6,988 nucleotides of DNA from positions 1-6,988 of the forward strand of contig JADMKR010000040.1 of NCBI GenBank assembly GCA_015478765.1. Direction: 5' to 3'. Position 1 is the stretch's first letter; each line of letters starts with the position of its first letter. A model generated the notes under the pieces. That model did no database searches. It saw only the letters and a program-made list of their open reading frames with translations, and had not been told where the DNA came from. The position numbers and the translations under genes are program-made. Of the stretch, positions 1-6,739 are shown piece after piece. The stretch is from Flavobacterium sp. (GTDB taxonomy: Bacteria > Bacteroidota > Bacteroidia > Flavobacteriales > Flavobacteriaceae).

Positions 1-415
1 ATTCCTGCTCGCTGATTGCCTGTTTGTCGAGCAATAATTTGGCCCGGCGCTCATTTTCAGATGCAAGTCCCTGCGCAGTTTGTGCTTTGGCCAATTGCGC
101 GCGCATCTCGAGATCATTAACGCGAAAAAGAACTTGCCCTTTACTGACTTTGCTGCCTTCGTTAAAATTGATGCTTTCCACAACACCCGACACTTCGCTT
201 CGCAGCTCGATTTGTTCATTGGCTTCAAGTGAACCCGACAAGGAAAGTGAATTATCAAAAGGCTGCGGTTGAAGGATCATTCCGGCGACCACCGGTGGTT
301 TTTTTGGAGCATCTGACTTCGATTTTTCAGACTCACTATTTCCCATAATCCGATATGCAATTAGTCCGACAAGGCCAATAATCAATAGGGCGTAAACGAT
401 ATGTTTAATTTTCAT
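1..415 (-). CDS. RND efflux periplasmic adaptor (HlyD/MFP family), N-terminal part
   Basis: The first 138 residues are visible; the rest lies beyond base 1. Proteins of this family sit in the periplasm, anchored to the inner membrane, and join an RND pump to an outer-membrane channel for export of drugs, metals or other compounds. In the sequence, residues 6-23 form one hydrophobic anchor with no lipobox cysteine. Residues 26-40 are a polar, lysine- and serine-rich linker. Residues 42-64 begin the membrane-proximal beta region, and residues 69-101 are a biotinyl/lipoyl-like half-motif (EVSGVVESINFNEGSKVSKG). Residues 102-138 begin the charged alpha-helical hairpin. The ATG at 415 is chosen because the hydrophobic anchor follows it directly and a -7 box lies 36 bases upstream. 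The gene lies on the same strand as recG, 129 bases downstream, but has its own promoter-like region. The pump partner and substrate cannot be told from here; pump genes usually follow such an adaptor. Confidence 0.87.
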   Translation of the reverse strand, partial: MKIKHIVYALLIIGLVGLIAYRIMGNSESEKSKSDAPKKPPVVAGMILQPQPFDNSLSLSGSLEANEQIELRSEVSGVVESINFNEGSKVSKGQVLFRVNDLEMRAQLAKAQTAQGLASENERRAKLLLDKQAISEQE

Positions 416-451
416 AATAGCAGAAGTACGGCGCAGGGCCGATGATTGGCA

Positions 452-459
452 CAAAACTA
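452..459 (-). promoter_or_regulatory. Bacteroidetes-type -7 promoter box for the efflux adaptor gene
   Basis: On the minus strand this reads TAGTTTTG, an exact fit to the Bacteroidetes primary-sigma -7 consensus TAnnTTTG. It lies 36 bases before the adaptor ATG, giving a predicted leader of about 30 nt. No clear -33 TTTG box is seen at the usual spacing of about 19, so an activator may be needed or the promoter may be weak. The call rests on the -7 match and its position. Confidence 0.5.
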
Positions 460-477
460 ATTGTTCTAAATCAATTA
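458..477. promoter_or_regulatory. Operator-like inverted repeat in the adaptor promoter
   Basis: TAATTG, 8 bases, CAATTA form a perfect 6-bp inverted repeat. It abuts the -7 box at 452-459 and fills the spacer between -7 and -33, where a dimeric repressor would block RNA polymerase. RND pump operons are often controlled by TetR- or MarR-type repressors, but no regulator gene is in this window. In AT-rich intergenic DNA such a dyad can arise by chance, so this is only a candidate. Confidence 0.25.
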
Positions 478-544
478 CTTTTAAAGTTTGGTATTTTTTA
501 ACACGTGTATATACAAGTATCAGGCATTGGTCGTCTTGACCGGA

Positions 545-2647
545 TCAACTTATATAATTCCACATATTTTTTTTCTGTGTCAGCTCGATAAAAACTTTTC
601 TAAGAACGGCATGTCGCGGTTGCATCATCGCGGCATCGTCTTTTAACAGTGCAACGGCGTGTTGTCTAGCCAACATCAAAATGTCGCGATCACGAACGAT
701 ATCGGCTATCTGCAAATTTAGTATGCCGCTTTGCTGCGTTCCCATCAAATCTCCCGGACCCCGAAGTTTTAAGTCCACTTCGGCAATCTCAAATCCATCA
801 TTGGTGCTCACCATCGTCTCCATTCTTGTTTTGCTATCGGCCGACAGCTTATGTGATGTCATCAGTATGCAATAACTTTGATCGGCGCCACGCCCAACGC
901 GACCTCGCAGTTGATGAAGTTGCGACAGCCCGAACCGCTCGGCACTTTCGATGACCATCACGCTGGCGTTGGGAACATTGACACCCACCTCAATCACCGT
1001 GGTCGCCACCATAATGTTGGTTTTTGCCGTGGCAAATCGCTGCATCTCGGAATCTTTATCAGAAGGTTTCATCTTTCCGTGCAGTATTGAAACTGAATAC
1101 TGCGGCAATGGGAAATCGCGTGCGATGCTTTCATAACCGTCCATCAAATCTTTGTAGTCCATTTTTTCAGATTCCTGGATTAGTGGATAAACGATGTAAA
1201 CCTGCCGACCTTTCGCAATTTCATCACGAAGAAACTTCCATACTTTCAGTCGGTTTGCGTCGAATCGATGTACGGTTTGGATTGGTTTTCGGCCCGGTGG
1301 GAGTTCGTCGATCACCGAAATGTCAAGATCGCCGTACAAACTCATCGCCAGCGTACGCGGGATCGGAGTGGCGGTCATAACCAGTACGTGCGGCGGAATC
1401 GAATTTTTCTTCCACAGTTTTGCACGTTGCTCGACCCCAAAGCGGTGCTGTTCATCTATTACTGCGAGCCCCAGGTTTTTAAATCTCACTTTGTCTTCGA
1501 GCAGCGCGTGGGTTCCAATCAATATATGAAGCGATCCGTTCTCAAGTGATTCGTGAATGATATTGCGCTCGGCGGTTTTGGTCGATCCGGTCAACAATTT
1601 GATTTTGATATCCATTTCCTTTGCCAGATCGGTCAGGCCTTTGAAATGTTGGTTTGCCAGAATTTCCGTAGGCGCCATAAGACATGCCTGGAATCCGTTG
1701 TCGAGTGCCAAAAGCATGCTCATCAAGGCAACAATGGTCTTGCCCGAACCCACATCGCCTTGCAAAAGTCGGTTCATTTGCGCCTGACTTCCCAAATCGT
1801 TCCGGATTTCCTTGATTACCCGTTTTTGGGCATTGGTCAGTTCAAAGGGCAGATGTTCTTTGTAGAATTCGTTGAAAAGCGTACCCACATTGCCGAAAGG
1901 ATGTCCTTTTATTTTATGTTTTCGGATGAGATTTTTTGTAATCAGCTGGAGTTGGATGAAAAAAAGTTCTTCGAATTTTAATCGAAATTGGGCTTTCGCC
2001 AATGCGTCGCTGCTTTTTGGAAAATGGATATTGAACAGAGCGTCTTTTTTAGACATCAACTTGAGTTCGCTCATTAAATATTCTGGTAGTGTTTCGCCAA
2101 AGTTGGCGCCAGTCTCGACAAACAGCTGTTGCAGCATTTTATTGACAACCCGATTACTAACGCCGCGGTTTGTAAGCGTTTCGGTTGATGGGTACACAGG
2201 TTGCATGGCCGTTCTAAGGGTCGCCTGATGTTCGGACAGCAGTTCCATTTCAGGGTGCGCCATATTGTACAGATTGTTGAAAGCTGTGCATTTCCCGAAA
2301 ATCACCATGGGCACGTTCAGCTTCAGTGATTCACGAATCCATTTATGTCCCTGAAACCAAACGAGTTCCATCATGCCGGTGTCGTCGATAAAGGTGGCGA
2401 CCAACCGTTTGCCGCGTTTTTGCTCGACCGTTTTTATGTTTGTTATTTTGCCTACGATCTGAACTTCGGAACCGGCATTGCGGAGCTCGCCAATCTTGTA
2501 ATAACGCGTCCGGTCGATATAGCGGTTTGGGTAAAAATTCAGCAGATCCTGATATTTATGAATCCCCAATTCCTTGCGCAGCAGTTCGCCACGGGCCGGA
2601 CCGACGCCTTTGAGGTATTCGATTGGAGTTTGCAGCAGGTCCGCCAT
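545..2647 (-). CDS. recG: ATP-dependent DNA helicase RecG
   Basis: RecG is a cytoplasmic monomeric superfamily 2 helicase that remodels stalled replication forks and branch-migrates Holliday junctions in recombination repair. From the ATG at 2647 the protein has 700 residues, as expected for flavobacterial RecG. Order: an N-terminal helical part with a GVGP motif near residues 14-17; an OB-fold wedge domain around 60-150 (IDDTGMMELVWFQG); Walker A GDVGSGKT at 297-304; motif Ia APTEILANQH; motif II DEQH at 398-401; motif III TAT at 425-427; motif V around 549-561 (TTVIEVGVNVPNA); motif VI QLRGRVGRG at 579-587; and the C-terminal GDLMGTQQSG segment near 632-641. All catalytic motifs are intact, with no frameshift. 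An in-frame ATG at 2695 would add 16 residues (MSSNLKVSSLITNITF) that do not resemble the usual RecG start, and a promoter-like sequence overlaps that extension, so I prefer 2647. Confidence 0.95.
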   Translation of the reverse strand: MADLLQTPIEYLKGVGPARGELLRKELGIHKYQDLLNFYPNRYIDRTRYYKIGELRNAGSEVQIVGKITNIKTVEQKRGKRLVATFIDDTGMMELVWFQGHKWIRESLKLNVPMVIFGKCTAFNNLYNMAHPEMELLSEHQATLRTAMQPVYPSTETLTNRGVSNRVVNKMLQQLFVETGANFGETLPEYLMSELKLMSKKDALFNIHFPKSSDALAKAQFRLKFEELFFIQLQLITKNLIRKHKIKGHPFGNVGTLFNEFYKEHLPFELTNAQKRVIKEIRNDLGSQAQMNRLLQGDVGSGKTIVALMSMLLALDNGFQACLMAPTEILANQHFKGLTDLAKEMDIKIKLLTGSTKTAERNIIHESLENGSLHILIGTHALLEDKVRFKNLGLAVIDEQHRFGVEQRAKLWKKNSIPPHVLVMTATPIPRTLAMSLYGDLDISVIDELPPGRKPIQTVHRFDANRLKVWKFLRDEIAKGRQVYIVYPLIQESEKMDYKDLMDGYESIARDFPLPQYSVSILHGKMKPSDKDSEMQRFATAKTNIMVATTVIEVGVNVPNASVMVIESAERFGLSQLHQLRGRVGRGADQSYCILMTSHKLSADSKTRMETMVSTNDGFEIAEVDLKLRGPGDLMGTQQSGILNLQIADIVRDRDILMLARQHAVALLKDDAAMMQPRHAVLRKVFIELTQKKNMWNYIS

Positions 2648-2668
2648 GAAAGTAATGTTTGTTATCAG

Positions 2669-2699
2669 CGAAGATACTTTTAAATTTGAAGACATAAAA
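2669..2699 (-). promoter_or_regulatory. Candidate recG promoter
   Basis: On the minus strand, TTTT (2696-2699) is followed by exactly 19 bases and then TATCTTCG (2669-2676). Each box differs from the Bacteroidetes consensus TTTG-N19-TAnnTTTG at one position. A transcript would start near 2664 and reach the ATG at 2647 after a leader of under 20 nt. If real, this excludes the upstream ATG at 2695 as the start. Two one-off matches in AT-rich DNA are weak evidence. Confidence 0.33.
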
Positions 2700-2717
2700 T
2701 CGGGTTTCGAAATATCC

Positions 2718-2725
2718 TAACTTTG
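2718..2725 (+). promoter_or_regulatory. Bacteroidetes-type -7 promoter box for the structured leader and M1 peptidase
   Basis: TAACTTTG is an exact TAnnTTTG match. Transcription would begin near 2731-2734, just where the Flavo-1-like RNA begins, so box and RNA appear to be one unit. No good -33 TTTG is seen about 19 bases upstream; the nearest TTTG is at 2685-2688, which is 29 bases away. The location strengthens the call. Confidence 0.6.
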
Positions 2726-2733
2726 ACAATCCC

Positions 2734-2800
2734 TTAGCCCGGATGGCAGCGAAAATCCTCCCGGGCACCGGGAGATTGCAGCGAACAGCCGGAATGGCTC
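2734..2800 (+). ncRNA. Flavo-1-like structured RNA, here a 5' leader
   Basis: Flavo-1 is a structured RNA motif of unknown function found by comparative genomics in Bacteroidetes, often in many copies per genome. The segment matches the pattern I remember for it: TAGCCCGGATGGCAGC at 2735-2750, an ATCC box, a variable GC-rich hairpin, then AGCGAACAGCCGG at 2780-2792. The hairpin is a perfect 7-bp stem, 2758-2764 with 2768-2774, and loop GCA. A second short stem AGCC/GGCT pairs 2787-2790 with 2796-2799. It is GC-rich compared with its flanks, does not encode a plausible protein, and starts about 8 bases after an exact -7 box. No terminator lies between it and the ATG at 2813, so it should be transcribed as the leader of the M1 peptidase mRNA. 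The family name is from memory of the consensus, not a covariance-model search. Confidence 0.66.
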
Positions 2801-2812
2801 CAAATAAACAGC

Positions 2813-4891
2813 ATGAAATATATTCCATTTTTTCTTTTTATCGCCCTTGCAGCGTTAGCCCAGCAGCCATCGGTCGATTTTATATCGGTTCACGGGAATT
2901 TGACGGTACAGCCCGAAAAACGGATGGTAAGCGGCGAGGTGATGTATGAGTTCGAGGTTTTGAAATCGGTCGACACCCTAAAAATCGATGCAAAGCAGAT
3001 GACTTTTTCAGATGTTCGGGTTGACGGCAAACAGGTGAAGCATCTCAATTCGGGTGCGCAGCTGCTTTTGCCGGGGAAATTTAAAAAGGGGAGTTCGCGG
3101 CTAACTTTCAGTTATTCGGCTACACCAAAACAAACCATGTATTTTATTGGCTGGGATGGAAATATGACCGGCAATCAGGTTTGGACGCAAGGGCAGGGCA
3201 AGTACACAAGTCATTGGTTCCCGAGTTTTGACGACGAAAATGAGAAGGTGATATTTAATATTTCGGCAAGTTTTGACCAGGATTATACTGTGTTGGCCAA
3301 CGGATTATTGAAAAATACCACAATCAAAGACAATGTAAAAACATGGCATTATTCAATGCAAAAACCGATGAGTTCATATTTGCTTATGATGGTTATCGGT
3401 AAGTATGTAAAACATTCAAAAACAGCTGTGTCGGAAACGCCACTTGAATTCTACATTGAGCCGGATGATGTGGATAAATTCGAACCCACCTATCGATATT
3501 CGAAGAGGATGTTCGACTTTCTTGAGCAGGAGATCGGAGTGCGGTATCCGTGGGATGTGTATCGCCAAGTGCCGGTGCGCGATTTTTTATACGCCGGTAT
3601 GGAAAACACGACCGCCACCGTTTTTGCGCAGGATTTTGTAGTGGATTCAATTGGGTTCAACGATCGGAATTATGTGAATGTAAACGCACATGAACTGGCA
3701 CATCAGTGGTTTGGCGATATGGTTACGGCCAAGTCGGGAACGCACCACTGGCTGCAGGAGGGCTTTGCGACTTATTATGCGTTACTGGCGGAGAAAGAGG
3801 TTTTTGGCGATGATTATTTTCATTGGAAGCTTTACGAAATGGCCGAAAACCTGCAGCAGGCGGCTACTACCGATACGATTCCAGTTTTAAATGCGAAGGC
3901 GAGTTCGCTCACATTCTACCAAAAAGGTGCTTGGGCGCTCCATGTTCTGCGCAAGGAGGTAGGTGAGCAAAAATTCCGGACTGCCGTTAGAAATTACCTC
4001 GAAAAGTATAAATTCAGGAATGTCGATACAGATGAATTTCTGGCTGAGATCAATAAAGTATCAACGTATGACACTGAAAAATTCAGCAATACATGGCTGT
4101 TGAAGCCGGGTTTTGAGGTAGCCGACGCAATTAGAATCCTATCGGAAAATTCATTTATGAAACAATATTTTGATTCGATCGGCCAAGCCAACACGCCACT
4201 GAATGAAAAGAAAGGATTGCTTCAGCAGATTCTGGCAAGTGATGCCTATCATCCGTTAAAGGAAGAAGTTATTTTTCAGACGCAGCAGTACACATTTGAG
4301 GAAAAAGAATCGCTGATTCAGATGGCGATGCGATCAGATCATTATAAAGTGCGCCAGGCGGTGGCAAAAACAGTGAATCCGGTTCCGGAGGATTTCCGCG
4401 CCGAATATGAGACTTTGCTGGATGATCCTTCGTATGTCACCCAGGAAATTGCGCTGAATATATTATGGTCGCAATTTGAAGCGCAACAATCCCGTATTTT
4501 GGATAAAATGGATGGCCGGATTGGCATGAATGACAAAAATATCAGGATACTGTGGTTGACGATGGCGCTGATAACCGCAGATTATAACAACGGCAAAAAA
4601 GTCGACTACTATGACGAATTGCTGGCTTATACCAAACCACCGTATGAAAGTGCGGTGAGGATGAATGCGATCGAATCATTGTTGTTCGTTAATAAAAATG
4701 ACACGGCGGTACTGGAAAGTCTTGCGCGGACCTTGGTTCACCATAAATGGCAACTGACGAGGTTCGGCCGGGATAAAATACGCGAACTTATAACTAATCC
4801 GGCACATCGGACATTTTATGAAAATCTGTTGCCGACGCTCGATGGCGACGAAAAAACGCAATTGGACCGACTCCTGAACCCTAAAAGTTAA
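2813..4891 (+). CDS. Exported M1 family zinc metallo-aminopeptidase
   Basis: M1 enzymes remove N-terminal residues from peptides using one zinc ion. This 692-residue protein starts with a signal peptide (residues 1-16, hydrophobic core then ALA before QQ; no lipobox cysteine), so it is likely periplasmic or exported. Residues 20-200 fit the N-terminal beta domain. The substrate-anchoring GMEN motif is at 262-265. The zinc site HELAH is at 293-297 with the third ligand Glu316, giving the canonical HExxH-x18-E spacing. Tyr369 in FYQKG fits the transition-state tyrosine. Residues 455-690 are helical and repeat-like, suggesting a HEAT-type C-terminal domain. All catalytic residues are present, so the enzyme should be active. 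It lacks a T9SS sorting domain. The start at 2813 is fixed by the signal peptide; no Shine-Dalgarno is visible, which is usual in Bacteroidetes. The gene diverges from recG and follows the Flavo-1-like leader. Substrate preference cannot be read. Confidence 0.93.
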   Translation: MKYIPFFLFIALAALAQQPSVDFISVHGNLTVQPEKRMVSGEVMYEFEVLKSVDTLKIDAKQMTFSDVRVDGKQVKHLNSGAQLLLPGKFKKGSSRLTFSYSATPKQTMYFIGWDGNMTGNQVWTQGQGKYTSHWFPSFDDENEKVIFNISASFDQDYTVLANGLLKNTTIKDNVKTWHYSMQKPMSSYLLMMVIGKYVKHSKTAVSETPLEFYIEPDDVDKFEPTYRYSKRMFDFLEQEIGVRYPWDVYRQVPVRDFLYAGMENTTATVFAQDFVVDSIGFNDRNYVNVNAHELAHQWFGDMVTAKSGTHHWLQEGFATYYALLAEKEVFGDDYFHWKLYEMAENLQQAATTDTIPVLNAKASSLTFYQKGAWALHVLRKEVGEQKFRTAVRNYLEKYKFRNVDTDEFLAEINKVSTYDTEKFSNTWLLKPGFEVADAIRILSENSFMKQYFDSIGQANTPLNEKKGLLQQILASDAYHPLKEEVIFQTQQYTFEEKESLIQMAMRSDHYKVRQAVAKTVNPVPEDFRAEYETLLDDPSYVTQEIALNILWSQFEAQQSRILDKMDGRIGMNDKNIRILWLTMALITADYNNGKKVDYYDELLAYTKPPYESAVRMNAIESLLFVNKNDTAVLESLARTLVHHKWQLTRFGRDKIRELITNPAHRTFYENLLPTLDGDEKTQLDRLLNPKS

Positions 4892-4910
4892 TTAATCTGT
4901 AAATTTTAAC

Positions 4911-4937
4911 GCAACCTTTAGTGAAAGTGCTCGTCTT
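4911..4937 (+). promoter_or_regulatory. ECF-sigma-like promoter upstream of the lipoprotein gene
   Basis: GCAACC (4911-4916) is followed after CAACC by 16 bases and then CGTCTT (4932-4937). An AAC core in the -35 box and a CGTC core in the -10 box at 15-17 spacing are the hallmark of ECF sigma-factor promoters, and similar GCAAC/CGTCT pairs precede envelope genes in flavobacteria. Predicted transcription would start near 4943-4945, giving a leader of roughly 20 nt before the ATG at 4962. No convincing TAnnTTTG box competes in this gap. No sigma factor gene lies in the window to support it. Confidence 0.45.
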
Positions 4938-4961
4938 GCAACAGTAACCAAACCTGGAGAT

Positions 4962-6677
4962 ATGAAAAAAATTACCATTTACCTCACCATTTTGGTGTCG
5001 TTTGCTTTGATCAATTGCAGCATGAACGACGACTCCTCGAATATCACAGTTCCGGTAACCGACCAGCAATTTTCAGAAAATTTCGGCAGTCTGGTTTCAC
5101 GGGATTTTTTAGGTTTAATTGTGGATACTGACAATCAGCCTATGGCAGGCGCTGAAGTTCGCATCGGAAATTCATTTGTCGTCACAGACATCAATGGTGT
5201 GTTCTCGCTAAACGGTGCACAAGTTTTCGAACGATTTGCATATATCCGTGCCACGAAGCAGGGTTATATCGACGGAACGCGTGCGTTGATACCGACATCG
5301 GGTAAGAACATCGTTAAGATTATGATGTTGCCGATGAATATCATTGCAACAGTGAACTCCGGAGCGCCTTCAGAGGTTTCACTTCCAAATGGTGCGACCG
5401 TGATTTTCGATGGTGAGTTTATTACAGAATCGGGGACGGCATATTCAGGCCCGGTATCGGTTGTTATGCATCATCTTGATCCCGCCGATCCCGAAATGGC
5501 TGCCAAAATGCCGGGAATGTTATATGCACAAACTTCATCCGGAAACGAATCCATGTTGCTGACATACGGAATGATCAATGTAAAAATGCTTGGCAGCAAC
5601 GGCGAAAAACTTCAGATTGCCAATTCGGCTGAAATTGAAATGCCGGTCAGTGCCGATCAGCCAAATGCACCTGCCATGATTCCGCTATGGCATTTTGATG
5701 AAACGACCGGTTATTGGAAAGAAGACGGAAGTGCAATGCGAATGGGAAATAAATACGTTGGTACGGTGAGCCATTTTTCGTGGTGGAATGTGGACGTGCC
5801 ATATTCAATGATACAACTGACAATAACGCTTCATAACACAAATGGCGACCCGATAGTTGGGACCTTGGTACGACTCAGCATGGGAGAAAATAGTGGACAA
5901 GCGGCTGGATATACCAACAGTAACGGTCAGAACAGTGGATTTGTTCCAATAAATCAAGCTTTTACACTGACAGTCCAAACACCATGTGGGCCTGTGAGCT
6001 ATCCTGTCGGCCCGTTTTCAGCCGATACTAATTTGCCTACAATTGTAATTGAAAACTCCGTGACAAATACACTGGAGGGCGAATTATTAAACTGCGACGG
6101 CGAAGCTGTAACCAATGGATACATGATAATTGGAGGAAGTACTTATATACTGCATCCGGTAACCGATGGGACTTTCAATATTCCTTACTTTTTATGTCCC
6201 GAAACTGCAAACATAACAGTGCGCGGATTTGATATTGGCTCGTTAAGCGGCACTGATGTGTCAACGATTGAAGTCACCGAAGGGATTAACCAGCTTGGCA
6301 CTTTTACAAGCAATTGCGGTGGCAGTAGCGGGACTTCATTGGAAGGTGCTTATCACTTGGTAGTGACCAATTTGACTACCGGCGCTGTTCGTATATTTCC
6401 CGACATTGAATATGTTAATTCCACCGGGTCGGGCTATCAAACTACAACAACAGGGACGTTTTTGCCGGGCCAACTTAACGCCGATACACAAGGATATTAT
6501 TTATACCAGTCCGATGCGACCACTTTAAATATTCCGGCTCAGCAGCTGGCGGGGTTGTATTCAAATGTCGTCGAGGGAAGCGGCAATATAATTGATGAAA
6601 ATACTTTTACAACATTATACGAAATTTCTTTTGCCGCCGGCAATCAGAATTATCAGGCGAATTATATTAGAATGTAA
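4962..6677 (+). CDS. Multidomain surface-type lipoprotein with carboxypeptidase-regulatory-like domain
   Basis: This 571-residue protein starts with a lipoprotein signal peptide ending in the lipobox LINC, with Cys19 as the lipidated residue. The mature start C-S-M-N-D-D-S has acidic residues at +4 and +5, like the export signals that send Bacteroidetes lipoproteins to the cell surface. Residues 49-125 look like a carboxypeptidase-regulatory-like Ig fold (GLIVDTDNQPMAGAEVRI, then TDINGVFSL). Residues 126-280 form a conserved block with LPNGATVIFDG near 141-151, HHLDPADP at 170-177, WHFDETTGYWKEDGS at 243-257 and HFSWWNVDVP at 271-280. Two further beta-sandwich-like segments follow (about 285-365 and 370-450), with cysteines at 342, 378, 412 and 452. 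A last beta-rich domain spans about 458-571. There is no catalytic motif, so binding or structural roles are likelier than enzymatic ones. A GGAG lies only 2 bases before the ATG, too close for a normal Shine-Dalgarno. The substrate or ligand is unknown. Confidence 0.85.
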   Translation: MKKITIYLTILVSFALINCSMNDDSSNITVPVTDQQFSENFGSLVSRDFLGLIVDTDNQPMAGAEVRIGNSFVVTDINGVFSLNGAQVFERFAYIRATKQGYIDGTRALIPTSGKNIVKIMMLPMNIIATVNSGAPSEVSLPNGATVIFDGEFITESGTAYSGPVSVVMHHLDPADPEMAAKMPGMLYAQTSSGNESMLLTYGMINVKMLGSNGEKLQIANSAEIEMPVSADQPNAPAMIPLWHFDETTGYWKEDGSAMRMGNKYVGTVSHFSWWNVDVPYSMIQLTITLHNTNGDPIVGTLVRLSMGENSGQAAGYTNSNGQNSGFVPINQAFTLTVQTPCGPVSYPVGPFSADTNLPTIVIENSVTNTLEGELLNCDGEAVTNGYMIIGGSTYILHPVTDGTFNIPYFLCPETANITVRGFDIGSLSGTDVSTIEVTEGINQLGTFTSNCGGSSGTSLEGAYHLVVTNLTTGAVRIFPDIEYVNSTGSGYQTTTTGTFLPGQLNADTQGYYLYQSDATTLNIPAQQLAGLYSNVVEGSGNIIDENTFTTLYEISFAAGNQNYQANYIRM

Positions 6678-6687
6678 TATTCAGGGT

Positions 6688-6725
6688 AAAAAAAAAGCCC
6701 TACTCGACAGTACGGCTTCTTTTTC
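6688..6725. terminator. Bidirectional rho-independent terminator
   Basis: A run of A at 6688-6696 leads into a hairpin: AAGCC (6695-6699) with GGCTT (6714-6718), a C-C mismatch, then TACT (6701-6704) with AGTA (6709-6712) and loop CGAC. A T-rich run follows (6717-6725). With A on one side and T on the other, it can end transcripts of the plus-strand lipoprotein gene (stop at 6677) and of the convergent minus-strand gene (stop at 6740). Confidence 0.82.
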
Positions 6726-6739
6726 GTTTTAAAAGATGT

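Noticed and set aside
24..272. 82-residue plus-strand open frame
   Set aside because: It lies antisense to the efflux adaptor, whose anchor, lipoyl motif and hairpin are convincing; its composition (Ser/Leu/Arg-rich) is that of a shadow frame.
529..541. Short hairpin GGTC/GACC just after the recG stop
   Set aside because: It has only a 4-bp stem and no T-run on the minus strand, so it is not a credible terminator.
1024..1981. Several plus-strand open frames of 69-142 residues opposite recG
   Set aside because: All are antisense to intact helicase motifs, overlap one another and show no domain or promoter; they are mirror frames of a well-conserved gene.
2556..2828. 90-residue minus-strand open frame covering the divergent region
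   Set aside because: It overlaps the recG N-terminus in another frame, the structured RNA and the peptidase start; no recognisable protein pattern.
3393..3650. 85-residue minus-strand open frame within the M1 peptidase gene
   Set aside because: It is antisense to the region carrying the GMEN motif; no independent evidence of coding.
4900..4907. TAAATTTT as a primary-sigma -7 box for the lipoprotein gene
   Set aside because: The key last G of TAnnTTTG is missing and no TTTG box lies about 19 bases upstream; the ECF-like pair downstream fits better.
4887..4910. GTTAA/TTAAC inverted repeat after the peptidase stop as a terminator
   Set aside because: The arms are five AT-rich pairs with a 14-base loop and no T-run; it would not be stable enough.
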